A stretch of DNA of 64,000 nt from Streptomyces endophytica. Lineage in GTDB: Bacteria; Actinomycetota; Actinomycetes; Streptomycetales; Streptomycetaceae. Below, piece by piece: positions 53,007 to 63,309 of this stretch; the first letter of the stretch is position 1, and each line of letters opens with the position of its first letter. The translations under genes and the position numbers were made by a program. Location: positions 1,550,001-1,614,000 of the forward strand of contig NZ_CP110636.1 in assembly GCF_026153355.1 (NCBI RefSeq), given 5' to 3'. A model generated the notes under the pieces. It did not search any database. It saw only the letters and a list, made by a program, of their open reading frames with translations, and was not told where the DNA came from.

Positions 53007-53248
53007 GATTTACCCTTCTCGAAGCGGAGTGCCCGTATCCGGAGCGTCCTGGTCAACTCGCTTCTGTGGGTGCGGTTTCGCCGATTCACCCGAATGCCGC
53101 GGAACGATAGACACATATCACTGCATCCGGGCGGCCTTTCAGCCGCGGATGCGGGATGGGTGGCACGAAGGCCGGTACGGGAATGCGTACCGGCCTCGTG
53201 GCGGGCCACCCGCGTCAGCGGCCCTGGTTCTCAACCTCTGTACAGCGC

Positions 53249-53492
53249 TCAGCGGTTGAGGCAGTTTTGCCGAATGCCGGGTTGAGCAGTCCGATGATGT
53301 TGACAGTGTTACCGCATACGTTGATCGGGATATCGATCGGAATCTGGATGGCATTACCGGAGATGACACCGGGGGAGTTCACGGCGCACCCGCGGCGGAG
53401 GCACCGCCGGTGGCACTGGCCATACCGGCCGCCCCCACCACAGCGATACCCGCGGCTGCGGACAGGACGACGGCCTTCGGGACAAACTTCAC
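53249..53492 (-). CDS. Short chaplin (two frameshifts)
   Basis: The GTG at 53492 (AAGAGG upstream) opens VKFVPKAVVLSAAAGIAVVG, a signal; an ATG five codons earlier is also possible. After a break near 53383 comes NSPGVISGNAIQIPIDIPIN, VCGNTVNIIGLLNPAFG and, after a second break near 53265, NCLNR and a stop at 53249. The two Cys of the chaplin domain are kept. It closes the island on the right. Confidence 0.82.
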
Positions 53493-53760
53493 GGTGAACC
53501 TCTTCATTGAGCTGCATTCAATTACCTGCGGCGCCCCTTAGAGCGACAAGCAGTTCAACTCACCAACTGGGGCAAAAGTAGCGGCTCAAACGGGTGAAAG
53601 GGATGTCTCGCGCAACTGGCGACCGCTGCGTTGGGCAACTCGCCCTGCCCGGTATCTCCTCGTCATCGTCGAGCGCGTATCGCGGCTGCGAAACTATCGC
53701 CAACCGCCAACCCCCTCCTGCTCAAAGCCGATTGTCAGTGGCGTCGGGTCCAATGGCGTG

Positions 53761-54906
53761 ATGAAGGTGACACATGCGCAGGTGCTGGCGTGGCGGCTGC
53801 GGCAGCAGAGTCTGACGCGCGGACGGACGCCCCGGTGGAGCAGCTCGTCGGGCAACTGGCCGGTGTGCAGGCGCAGGTCGCCTCCGCGGCCGAACTCGCC
53901 CTGGCGATACGGCAGAAAGAGCCCGCCGTGGCGTCGTCCAGGAGGCGCTCGCGGCCCGTTTCCTGGTCAGGACGTGGGCGATGCGGGGCACGCTGCATCT
54001 GCTGCCGGCCGACGGGGCGGCGGCGTATCTGGCGCTGCTGGGGGCGGCGCGTACGTGGGAAAGCCTTCCTGGCAGCGGGCGTTCGGGGTGGATCCGCGGC
54101 AGATGGCGGCCCTGGGCGAGGCCGTCGACGAGATCCTCGACGGGCAGGTGCTGACCCGGCAGGAGTTGATCGACGCGGTGCTGGCCCGGCCGGGCCTCGG
54201 AGGACTGGGCGAGCAGCTGGCGTCCGGCTGGGGCACCGTCCTCAAACCGCTTGCCTGGACGGGCCGGTTGATCCAGGGCCCACCACAGGGACAGAACGTC
54301 ACGTTCACCGCGCCGAGCTCCTGGGTGCCCGGGTGGGGAGGGGTGCCGGACCCGGACGAGGCCGCGCCGGCGGTGATCTCGGCGTACCTGGCGGCCCACG
54401 GTCCGGCCACACCGGCCACGTTCGACGCCTGGCTGCTGCGCGGCGCGACCCGTAAGGCCGTGCTCCGAGGGTGGTTCGCGTCGCTCGGTGACCGGCTGAC
54501 ACCGGTCGAGATCGAGCCGAGGGCGGCGGCGCGGACGGGGGCGGGGGTGGGGGTACGACGTATGTGCGGAGTGCGGACGTGGCGGAGCTGGCGCGTATCA
54601 AGCCGTCGCAGGAGGTGCGGCTGCTGGCGGGTTTCGATCAGTACGTCCTCGGGCCCGGGACGGGCGATACGCGGCTGATCGCCGCCGCGCGGCGCACCCG
54701 CGGTCAGCCGCAGCGGGGGCTGGATCTCGCCCGTGGTGGTGCACGAGGGCCGCGTGGCGGGCGTATGGGAGTTCACCGAGGAGACGGTGGACGTGACGTT
54801 GTTCGCGGAGCACGGTGCGGTACCGGCCGCGGGGCTGGAGGCGGAGGCCGCCCATCTGGCCCGTTGTACGGGCCGCGAACGGCGGCTGGTGGTGCGGGTG
54901 GGGTAG
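53761..54906 (+). CDS. Winged-helix AlkZ-like (HTH_42) DNA glycosylase family protein, many frameshifts
   Basis: The pieces THAQVLAWRLRQQ, DAPVEQLVGQLAGVQAQVAS, VRTWAMRGTLHLLPADGAAA, WQRAFGVDPRQMAALGEAVD, WGTVLKPLAWTGRLIQGPPQ and RLLAGFDQYVLGPGTGD follow each other in changing frames and match the winged-helix HTH_42 family, to which Streptomyces AlkZ, a glycosylase for azinomycin cross-links, belongs. QVQ-type catalytic residues are present as GVQAQVAS. Five or more indels are needed. It precedes a polymerase-like gene on the same strand. Confidence 0.68.
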
Positions 54907-55012
54907 GCGCGCCGCGACCGTGCTCGTGGCTGCCGGGGGCGGTTTGCACCGCTGCCGTGTGGCGAACGTGCAGGTCAGGGCGATTGTCAGACCCTGGTGC
55001 AAGACTCAGGAC

Positions 55013-56684
55013 ATGAGATGGGCGGTGGTGGAGACGGGCGACGGGGTGCTCGTCTCTGCCCGCTCACTCCGGACGGCCGGGCGGCGGGGCCGGTGGTGAG
55101 CGAGCCGTCGCTCGCCGAGGCCGTGCGGTCGCGGCCGGAGGTCGAGCGGTGGGTGTGGCGGTCCACCGCGGAGATCTACCGGCGGCTGCTGGCTGCCGGG
55201 GTGCGCGTCGAGCGGTGCTATGACGTGGAGGCGGCGGAGGCGCTGCTGATCGGTCATGAGGAGGGCCAGTCGGGGCAGCCGCGGTCGCTGGCCGCGGCCT
55301 GGGCGCGGCTGCGCTCCCTGCCGGTACCGCCGGACGCGCCGCGCGTACGGCGGAGACCCAGCCGTCCCTTTCGAGCCGGGTCCGGTGCCGTTGCGCCCGG
55401 TACGGACGAGTTGTCGGCGCTGACGGAGGTCTATGCCGCGCAGGTGGCGCGTACGGCACGGGCCGAGCATCCGGAGCGGATGCGGCTGCTGCTCGCTGCC
55501 GAGTCCGCGGGCATGCTGGTGGCCGCGGAGATGGGGCGTACGGGGGTGCCGTGGCGCGCGGACGTGCATCGTGCGCTGCTCGACGAGCTGCTGGGCGAGC
55601 GTTTTCCGGGGGGCTGGAGCCACGGCGGATGGCGGAGCTGGCGGACGAGGTGTCCGGGCGTTCGGCCGGGGGCGCGGGTGCGTCCCGACCTGCCGAACGA
55701 CATCATCAAGGCGTTCGGCCGGGCCGGGATTTCGCTGACCTCCACCGTAAGTGGGAGCTGCAGCAGGTCGATCATCCCGGGTGGCGCCGCTGCTGGAGTA
55801 CAAGAAGCTCTACCGTCTGCACACGCCCATGGGTGGGCATGGCTGCAGCAGTGGGTGCACGACGGCCGGTTCCGTCCCGAGTACCTGCCCGGAGGCACGG
55901 TTTCCGGCCGCTGGACGACCAACGGCGGGGGCGCCCTGCAGATCCCGAAGGTGATCCGCCGGGCGGTGCGCGCCGATCCGGGGTGGCGCCTGGTGGTCGC
56001 CGACGCGGCCCAGATGGAGCCGCGGGTGCTGGCCGCCGTTCCCGCGACCGGGGGCTGATGGAGGTGGCCGGCAGCGGCGAGGATCTCTACGCGGACCTGG
56101 CCGCCCGCGCGTTCGGGCGGCGACCGGGACCGGGCCAAGCTCGGTCTGCTGGGGGCGATTTACGGCCAGACGTCGGGCGACGCCCTCAAGCACATGGCCG
56201 ATCTGCGCCGCCGCTATCCGGCGGCCGTGGCGTATGTGGACGACGCGGCGCGCGCGGGCGAGGAGGGGCGCCTGGTGCGCACATGGCTGGGCCGCACCTG
56301 CCCGCCCGCCTCCATGGCGCCGCCCGACGAGGCGGTCTGCCCCAGGAGGAGGAGCCGTCCACAGCGTCGGCGCCAGCTCGGCGGCCGCCCGTGCCCGGGG
56401 CCGGTTCACCCGTACTTCTTCGTTGTGCGGGCAGCGCCGCCGACTGGGCGTTGCTGCTGCTGGCCGCGTTGCGCCGGACGCTGTGGGCGGGTGGTCTCCG
56501 TGCCGAGCTGGTGTTCTTCCAGCACGACGAGATGATCGTGCACTGCCCGCGGAGGAGGCGGCGAGGTGTCCGAGGCCATCACGGCATGGGCCGCGACGGC
56601 GGGCCGGACCGCCTTCGGCGAGACGCCCGTCCGTTTCGCCTTCACCGACGGCGGTGGTGGAGTGCTACGCCGAACGCGAAGTGA
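55013..56684 (+). CDS. DNA polymerase I-like 3'-5' exonuclease/polymerase, many frameshifts
   Basis: The gene begins MRWAVVETGDGVLVSARS and continues in several frames: CYDVEAAEALLIGHEEGQSG, AAESAGMLVAAEMGRTGVPW, RPDLPNDIIKAFGRAGIS, RPEYLPGGTVSGRWTTNGGG, polymerase motif A as VVADAAQMEPRVLA, RAKLGLLGAIYGQTSGDAL (O-helix region), and motif C as FFQHDEMIVHCP. It resembles the PolA-like bifunctional protein of Streptomyces rather than true PolA, being shorter and lacking the 5' nuclease. The end at 56684 gives CYANAK after a one-base correction. Function: repair synthesis, inferred. Confidence 0.68.
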
Positions 56685-56799
56685 GGTGCGGGCTCCTCCT
56701 CGTGCGGTGGGGGTCTCTCCTGCTCGCGGTCTCCGCTGTTGCGCGCCCGGGTTTTGCCAGGTGCCCCCTCCGCACCTCAACGCTGATAGGACAACGCAT

Positions 56800-57962
56800 A
56801 TGGCTGAGAAGAGACTCCCTGTGATCGTCCCGCCCGTCGTGCCGTGCATCCCGAACTCGTCCCCTGTCTGGGTCAGTTGAGGCAGTTCTCGGATCCGTAC
56901 GAGGACATCGAGGCACCCGCGAGAGGTTCCTCGGGCTGCTGGCGCTGCGCCGGCCGATCGGACCGGGGTGAGCAAGCAAGCGGTACGAACATCGCGCGGC
57001 CGGACGGGAGCGCCCTCACGGTCGAGGTCTATCGGCCGGAGCGCGCGGGGAGCGCCGGGGGCGCGAAGGTCCGGCGGGTCCGGCGGGACCAGTGGGACTA
57101 GCAGGACCGGCGGGGCCAGCAGGACCGGCGGGTCCGGCGGAACCGGCGGACCGGCGGGACCGGCGAGGGAAGACCCGTTGCCCGCTGTGTTGCACTTCCA
57201 CGGTGGGGCGGATACGCCACCGGCCGCTCGCTGCCCGGTCAGGACCGCTCGGCGATCGCGCTCTGCCGTGAACTGCCGCCATTGTCGTCACCGTGGAATA
57301 CCGCTCGCTCCGGAGCACCGCTACCCGGCCGGCGTGGAGGAGCTATCTCGCCCTGGAGTGGACGGCCAAGCAGGCGGGCGAATTGGGGATCGACGCGGAC
57401 CGGATCGCCGTCACCGGCAATTCGGCGGGTGGCGGGCTGAGCGCGGCCGTCGCCTTGATGGCGCGCGACCCGCGGCGGCCCGGCGCTGGTCCATCAGTCG
57501 CTCTGCGTGCCGGACGTGGACGACCGCGCCGCCGAGCAGCCGATCCCGGACGTCAGGGAGGACGCGGAAGCCGGCTTCCGGGATCGACGCCCCGCCGAAC
57601 CCTGGCTGAACAGCCTGCGGACGGTGCGCCTGGCCTGGCAGCACTACCTTCTCTGAGGGGACGACGGTGCCGGACGCCTACGCCTCGCCGGCTCGCGCCA
57701 CCGACCTCTCCGGCCTGCGGCCGGCGCGTACGTCATGGTCTGTGATCTCGATCCGCTGCGGGACACCGGTCTGGCGTACGCCCGGCGTCTGATGGACGCG
57801 GGCGTGCCGGTGACCGTCCGCAACGTCCCCGGCGCCTGGCACGGCTTCGAACTGCACGCTCCGGACACCCGCCTCGCGAGGGAGACGAAGGGGCACTGGA
57901 GGGATCAGGTGCGGTCGGCGCTCTATCCGGAGCCGGCGGAAGGGGCGGGGGCGGAAGCCTGA
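56800..57962 (+). CDS. Alpha/beta hydrolase, HSL-like lipase family (frameshifted)
   Basis: The readable parts are PELVPCLGQLRQFSDPYEDI, LPAVLHFHGGA with the HGG oxyanion motif, VTVEYRLAPEHRYPAG in pieces, the nucleophile elbow VTGNSAGGGLSAAVALMARD, and a C-terminal MVCDLDPLRDTGLAYARRLM with Asp and PGAWHGFELH with His. This is the hormone-sensitive-lipase type. Several frame changes occur, and a 9-base minisatellite (57060-57170) interrupts the first third. It could be truly degraded. Convergent with TetR. Confidence 0.6.
57060..57170. repeat. Minisatellite of GGACCGGCG-type units within the lipase gene
   Basis: About a dozen imperfect 9-base copies (GGACCGGCG, GGTCCGGCG, GGACCAGTG) follow in register. 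They encode Gly/Thr/Ser or Pro/Ala-rich linkers depending on frame. Expansion may have occurred in the gene. Confidence 0.65.
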
Positions 57963-58015
57963 GTGCGCTGCGGCCACTGCGCCGATCCGGGCGCGGTGAG
58001 CTGCCTCTCCCCCGG

Positions 58016-58651
58016 CTACTCGACGGTTGACACTGTTGACGCGGTTGACATCAGGCCACGGGTGATCCGGGTCATCGCCGACACCAGGAGTTCCCGTGGC
58101 TGGTCGGGCCGGTCCAGCCACCACAGGGCGAGTCCGTAGAGCGAACTGCGGATCGCCTCGGCCAGCGGCTCGAGTTCGCCCTCGGGCAGACCGGGGGCGA
58201 ACTCGCGGAGCAGCGCCATGTCCGTCTCGCGCTGCCTGCGCTGCAGTTCACGGTGGAAGTCCTGCACCTCCGCGTCCCCGGTGGTGTCGCGGAACATCAT
58301 CCGCCAGGTGTACGGATGGCTCTGCACATATCCGAACCAGGCGTCGTACATCGCCCTCATGCGCGTGTCCAGATCCCCCTCGCCGTGCAGGAGTTGCTGG
58401 ACCGGGGCGGCCGCCAGCTCATCGCGGTGCCGCTCCAGCAGGGCCAGGTGCAGTTCCTGCTTGGAGTCGAAGTGGCGGTAGAGCATGGGCTTGCTCAGGC
58501 CGGCCTCGGTGGCGATCTCCCCGATGGTCGTGCCTGCGTAGCCGCGCTCGGCGAACAGCCGGGCGGCGGTGTCCTCGATACGCGTCCTGGCCTCGGCGCG
58601 CGCCGCACGCCCCCGGTCGATCTCCCTCATACGCCCCTCGCCACCCCTCAT
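58016..58651 (-). CDS. TetR-family transcriptional regulator
   Basis: The 211-residue protein has the N-terminal DNA-binding helices TRIEDTAARLFAERGYAGTT, IGEIATEAGLSKPMLYRHFD and a helical ligand domain with WRMMFRDTTGDAEVQDFHRE and YGLALWWLDRPDQPRELLVS. Length is usual. GAGGG precedes the ATG. A short palindrome at 58732-58743, in the gap shared with the divergent CrtA-like gene, is a probable operator, so it may regulate both. Intact, unlike all its neighbours. Confidence 0.92.
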   Translation of the reverse strand: MRGGEGRMREIDRGRAARAEARTRIEDTAARLFAERGYAGTTIGEIATEAGLSKPMLYRHFDSKQELHLALLERHRDELAAAPVQQLLHGEGDLDTRMRAMYDAWFGYVQSHPYTWRMMFRDTTGDAEVQDFHRELQRRQRETDMALLREFAPGLPEGELEPLAEAIRSSLYGLALWWLDRPDQPRELLVSAMTRITRGLMSTASTVSTVE

Positions 58652-58731
58652 ATCCGTCCCTCACGTTTGGCCGATTCCGACTGCTCGATTCCTCTCGCAA
58701 TCATCGCTGTGATGAAGGATACTAGGTCGTG

Positions 58732-58743
58732 TACCACTTGGTA
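58732..58743. promoter_or_regulatory. Palindrome TACCACTTGGTA, TetR operator candidate
   Basis: The arms TACCA and TGGTA are separated by two bases, and the match extends loosely to GTACCACTTGGTATAC. It lies 81 bases upstream of the TetR start and 59 bases before the CrtA-like start. Confidence 0.5.
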
Positions 58744-58801
58744 TACGCATGAGTAACTTACGGGTCGGCTCACCGTGAGGCGCCCGGATACGGGGGTCGC
58801 T

Positions 58802-59627
58802 GTGATCATTTCCCTGCATGTCGCCGACGTGGGAGCGCGCGCCGTGCCCACCCTCCTCCGCACGCGTCTGCATCCGGGCGCCGTTCCCGGGCTGCGCTCC
58901 GCCGAGACCACACTGACCGGGGTCATCGCGGCGGCCCACCCAAGCTGCGCCCCGGCCGGGTCGCACTGCTCGCTTCCTGGGAAGGCGACGCCGCACTCGA
59001 CGGCTTCCTCGAAAAGCACTCGCTGGCGGAACGGCTGGCGGACGGCTGGCACGTACGACTACGGCCCATCCGGATGTCCGGATCGTGGAGCGCAATGCCG
59101 GTGGAGGTCGCACCCGGCACCGCGGCGGATGACGACCAGGGGTACGGCGGCGAGCAGGAAGTCGGCGCGTCGGCCGGCCCGGCCGACGGCCCGGTGGCCG
59201 TCCTCACCCTCGGGCAGCTCCGCCTTCGTCGCGCCCTGCCGTTCCTCCGCGCCAACTCCGGGCCGCCGGGCGAGCGGCCGCCGATCCCGCGCTGCTCGCG
59301 TCCCTCGCCCTGGCCAGACCGCCGCGCTTCGTCAGCACGTTCTCCCTGTGGCAGAGCGTGGACGCGATGCGCCGCTACGCGTACGGCAACGCCCAGCCCG
59401 ATCACAAGGCAGCGATCCAGGCGCATCAGAGAGCCCCGTTCCACCACGAGGCCGGATTCATACGCTGCCTCCCCTATGCCGCCCGAGGCGCTTTGGACGG
59501 CATAGGGGGCCGCTGGCGACTGCTGGTACGACAACGGCAACGGCCACTGCTGCTGCCACGGCCACAGGGAAGCGCACTGATCAAGCACGTGCTGACGGCC
59601 GCGGCTCGGGGCAAGGTGTGTTGGTGA
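58802..59627 (+). CDS. CrtA-like (spheroidene monooxygenase-type) protein, frameshifted
   Basis: The GTG at 58802 opens VIISLHVADVGARAVPTLLR. Other frames give VALLASWEGDAALDGFLEKH, RLADGWHVRLRPIRMSGSW, GPVAVLTLGQLRLRRALPFL, and FVSTFSLWQSVDAMRRYAYG followed by HKAAIQAHQRAPFHHEAGFI. The last two blocks match the CrtA/spheroidene monooxygenase-like family found in many streptomycetes. At least three frame breaks. Divergent from the TetR gene, whose operator candidate is in the gap. Substrate unknown. Confidence 0.6.
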
Positions 59628-59639
59628 CCCACCCGACGG

Positions 59640-59770
59640 GCTTCCATCCCTGGAGAGCGGGTGTGAGCGTGGGGATGAGCGTGGGTTGAGATGAGTGTGG
59701 GTGTGGGTGTGGTACAGGTGCGGTGCGGGTGCGGGTGCGGATTCGGGTGCGATACGAGTTGGCGGTGGAA
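59640..59770. repeat. GTG-rich low-complexity repeats
   Basis: The stretch between the CrtA-like and RidA genes is made of GTGTGGGTGTGG, GATGAGTGTG and GTGCGGGTGCGG copies. No gene is seen in the 59628-59894 gap. Confidence 0.6.
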
Positions 59771-59894
59771 GGGAGTTCGTGGGGATGAGTGCGGAGGCTG
59801 AGATGAGTGGTGCGTCAGAGCAGGCGGCGAGCGGTGCCGGGGACGCGGTGGGCCCGTCCGTTGCGCGGACTCGGTGGGTGGTGAGCGGAAGGCC

Positions 59895-60304
59895 GTGTCC
59901 GACGGGGAGTTGGAGCGGATCAATCCGCCGCACCTTGCGCCGCCCACCGGGTTCAGTCACGCCGTCCGGGCCGCACCGGGAACGCTGGTCTTCCTGGCCG
60001 GTCAGACCGCCCTGGACGGTTCGGGCCGGATCGTGGGGAGCGGGATCGTCGAGCAGTTCGAGCGCGCCCTGACGAACCTCCTGGACGTCGCGGCAGCCTC
60101 CGGGGCGGCGCCGTCGGACCTCGCCAAACTCACCGTCTTCGCCGTCGATATCGAGGACTACCGCGCCGGCACGCTCGCGAGATCGGCCGGGTGTGGAAGC
60201 GGCTGGTCGGCAGTGACTACCCGGCGATGGCCGTGATCGGCGCGACCCGGCTCTGGGACGAGGCGGCCCTGGTGGAGATCGAGGGGATCGCCGTGGTGCG
60301 GTAA
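59895..60304 (+). CDS. RidA/YjgF-family protein (frameshift near 60178)
   Basis: RidA enzymes hydrolyse reactive enamines and imines. The GTG at 59895 (GGAAGG upstream) opens VSDGELERINPPHLAPPTGF, followed by GTLVFLAGQTALDGSGRIVG, QFERALTNLLDVAAASGAAP and LAKLTVFAVDIEDYRA; after one break the end is EIGRVWKRLVGSDYPAMAVI and LVEIEGIAVVR. The late Arg and Glu of the family active site cannot all be checked because of the break. About 136 residues. Confidence 0.82.
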
Positions 60305-60407
60305 GCTGACCACCGATGGCCGGTAGTTTGGGTAGTGGTAGCTGGGAGGAGACGAACGGTCGGGCGGCCTGGGCTGCCAGTCCGGCGCCTCGCATCTGGC
60401 GTCTCGC

Positions 60408-61240
60408 TTAGCGTTCGTGGAACGCCACCAGGGCACGCGCGTCCGCTGCCGACAAGGTGATGCCGAATGCGGTGGCCAGGAGGTCCGGGAGTTCCTGGGG
60501 GCTCACCTCGTGCGCTTCGCGGGTGCCGTCCGGGCGGGTCACGGCGTACTCCCGGCCGATCAGCGTCCTGCGCAGTTCGCGGCTCGGGCGCTGCACCACC
60601 ATCTGGCGGTGAAGGGCGAGCGGGGGTGGGTGGAGATGTAGTGGTTGAAGACCGCGTAGTCGACGGGGAAGCGGCGTTCGGTCCCGAAGGCGTAGAGCTC
60701 GAACCAGTCGTCACGTGGCGGGTTCGGAGCACCCATGCCCCGGCCTCGAGGTCGGCCTCTTTCTCTCGTTTCCTTCTCGTGGACCAGGCCGAAGGTCCAC
60801 TCCCCTGGTGGGACTCGACGCGTCCCGTAGCGGAAGGGGTTCGAGCAGCCCCTCGGCGCCGAAGCCGACGTCCGTGATCCAGTCCTCACCGTCCAGCTCG
60901 ACCTTGAGCAGCGCGTGTGTGGCCGGGCGGATGCGCCGGTCGCCATACGGGGCCGGGCGCAGAGGCCGGAGATCCGGAAGCCGAGGCGGTGCAGAGCGGC
61001 GGCGTAGAGCAGGTTCTGTTCGTAGCAGTAGCCGCCGCGGCGCTGCGCGACCATCTTGGTCTGCAAGGACTCCAGGTCGAGCGGGACGGGACGACCCAGC
61101 ACGATCTCGAGGTTTTCAAAGCCGATCGAGGACAGGTGGGCGGCGTGCAGTGCGTGCAGAGTGTCCAGGGTGGGCCGGCGGTCGCCCTCGTAGCCGATGC
61201 GGGCGAGATACGCCTCCAGGTCCAGCTGATCACCGCCCAA
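60408..61240 (-). CDS. Arylamine N-acetyltransferase (two frameshifts)
   Basis: NAT enzymes transfer acetyl from acetyl-CoA to arylamines. The readable parts are LEAYLARIGYEGDRRPTLDT, RRGGYCYEQNLLYAAAL with the catalytic Cys, then in another frame RPATHALLKVELDGEDWITD with His and DVGFG with Asp, completing the Cys-His-Asp triad. WFELYAFGTERRFPVDYAVF and a final RRTLIGREYAVTRPDGT follow. Breaks are near 60905 and 60600. The TTG at 61240 is a provisional start. Expected length is about 275 residues. Confidence 0.82.
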
Positions 61241-61386
61241 GCGGTATGGGTACGCACGCTTCGTCTCCCCGTTGACCTGGGTTTTCCCTTTCCGAGGGTA
61301 GGAGATCCGTCGCCGCGGTGGGATCGGCTGTTCGTCCTAGGGCTTGCCGCCGAGGCAGCCCGGCTCCGCCCCGGATGAGGCCCGGT

Positions 61387-61470
61387 GCACGCCAGGACCG
61401 GCAGTACACGCCAGGGTCGGCGGTACGCGCCACGACCGGCGGTACGCGCTTGGCGCCCGTACGCGCCAGG
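61387..61470. repeat. Tandem 17-19 base repeats between the NAT and acyltransferase genes
   Basis: Four to five units share ACGCGCCAGGACCGGCGGT with small changes. They fall around the uncertain 3' end of the acyltransferase gene. Confidence 0.65.
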
Positions 61471-61489
61471 GGCGCCCGCGCGCCGGATT

Positions 61490-63046
61490 CCGGCGGCGCA
61501 GGCGCCCTGGTGCTGTTCTTGCCGCCCTCGGCGGTGGTCAGGTGCGTCCGCGGGCCATTCCACCGGGTCCTTCTTGAAGGCCCAGGTCATCTTCGGCTCC
61601 ATGGCCCAGCGGAACATCCGCTGGACCGGTGGTGTGCAGAGCAGCGTGATGACGGTGCCGGCGGCGAGGGTGAGCAGCACGCGCCCCACGGGGTGTGGAC
61701 CCAGTGCACGTCGTACCAGTTCCAGAAGCGCGATCCTTTGCAGGAACCCGTGGAGCAGATAGCCGTACAGGGTGCCGCGCCCAGCGCCGTGCACCACATC
61801 GTGCGGCCCGGTACCCATGCGAAGAAGCACGCCACCAGTACCAGCGAGCACCCGAACATCGCCAGCGTCATCACCGCACCGCTCACCACGGAGCGCCCAG
61901 TTCCTGTGCCATCCCGGTGGTAGAACCAGGCGGCGTTCATACGCGGGCCGCCCAGTACGCGAAGACCAGTGCACCCGCGAAGACGGGGACGGCCGCGATC
62001 CGGGCCTTCTTGCGACGGACCAGCCTGAAGTGTTCGGGCCGCAGCGACAGCCCGATCACGAAGAACGGGAGGAACTGCAGCACCCGCTGGAGGTCCAGGT
62101 CATCGCCGATGTCCGGGGAGACGGACGCGAGGACGGCGATGGTGAGCGCCAGCGGTACGGGCCAGCGCACGATCTTCCACAGCGGGGTGGTCAGCCGCCA
62201 GATGAACAGGGCCAGCAGGAACCAGGTCAGATACCAGGGATCCGTAAGGCTTATCGGGTAGTGCGGGTCGTCATCCGCCCACTTCTTGAAGAAGGTATAG
62301 GCGACTTCGAAGAGGATGTACGGCACGGCGACGCCGGTAATCAGCCGCTGCAAACGGTCCTTGCGCATATCGAAACTGCGCGAGAAATAGCCGAGATGAT
62401 GATGAAGGCCGGCATATGGAACGCGTAGACGGTGATATACAGCGCCGCCGCGGACCGGCTGCCGTCGCGCAGCGGCTCCCACGAGTGCCCCATCGCGACC
62501 AGCACGATGGCCAGGTACTTCGCGTTGTCGAAGAACGCGTCGCGCGACTTCGGCTTGGCGCCGCCCGCGGCCTGGGCACGGGTGCCGGCCTTGGCGTCGA
62601 CGGTGCCGTCGTGCGCGGCGCGGCCCGTCCCCGGCCCTTGGCGCGGCCCCGGGGCCTGGCGTGCGAGGCCGAGCCGGGAGCCGTCCGTCCGCCGGTGCCG
62701 CGGAACGTTCCGCCACCGACCCGTCCGCCATGACCCCGTCGCTCAGGGCCCGTTCACCCATGGAGTGTTCACCCATGGAGCGCTCGGACACGGACGACTC
62801 CGAGGCAGCGGGCGCCATCGTCGTCGCGGCCGTCGCTGCTGCCGGGGAGGCGTAGGAGGACGAGTGCGGGGACGAGTGCGGGGACGAGTGGGGGGATGCA
62901 TACGAGGACGCGGAGGAATGCGGCGCGGAGTACGAGGAGGCGTACGGGGCGCCAGCCCCGGAGCCGTCGTTCGTGCCGTTCGGCGTCTGCCGCGGCGGTG
63001 GGAGCGGGACCCGCCGTTGGCCGTATACCGGAAAATCGTTGTTCAA
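61490..63046 (-). CDS. Membrane acyltransferase family 3 protein (frameshifted, 3' end uncertain)
   Basis: The start MNNDFPVYGQRRVPLPPPRQ leads a Ser/Ala/Pro-rich tail with repeated HSSPHSSPHSS and GEHSMGER motifs. The catalytic half reads RDAFFDNAKYLAIVLVAMGH with the conserved His, AFHMPAFIIISGYFSRSFDM, ITGVAVPYILFEVAYTFFKK and DPWYLTWFLLALFIWRL, typical of the OafA-like family with about ten helices. Breaks occur in the linker, near 62560-62400 and near 61940-61750. The last readable stretch is MTWAFKKDPVEWPADAP. It likely acylates a cell-surface sugar. Confidence 0.72.
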
Positions 63047-63309
63047 GAAGCCTCCCGGAACGGGCCCACGGGAGAAGCCGGAAGCTGGCCCGCGCGGGCC
63101 GCAAATCGGAACCCAAAAGCCAAATCCTGCGTCTTAGTTCTTTTACGGGAAGGGTGGCGGCGTCGAACATCCCAGGCACCTTAGCTGCGCGGCGGGAATC
63201 GCGTAAATCCCCGCCTGGCGCGGCCACCCGGCACCCATCCACCCTCCACAGCACCTTCACGCACCGTCAGGGGCCGGAGCCGGCCGGCGCACCGTCGGCG
63301 ACGCCACCG

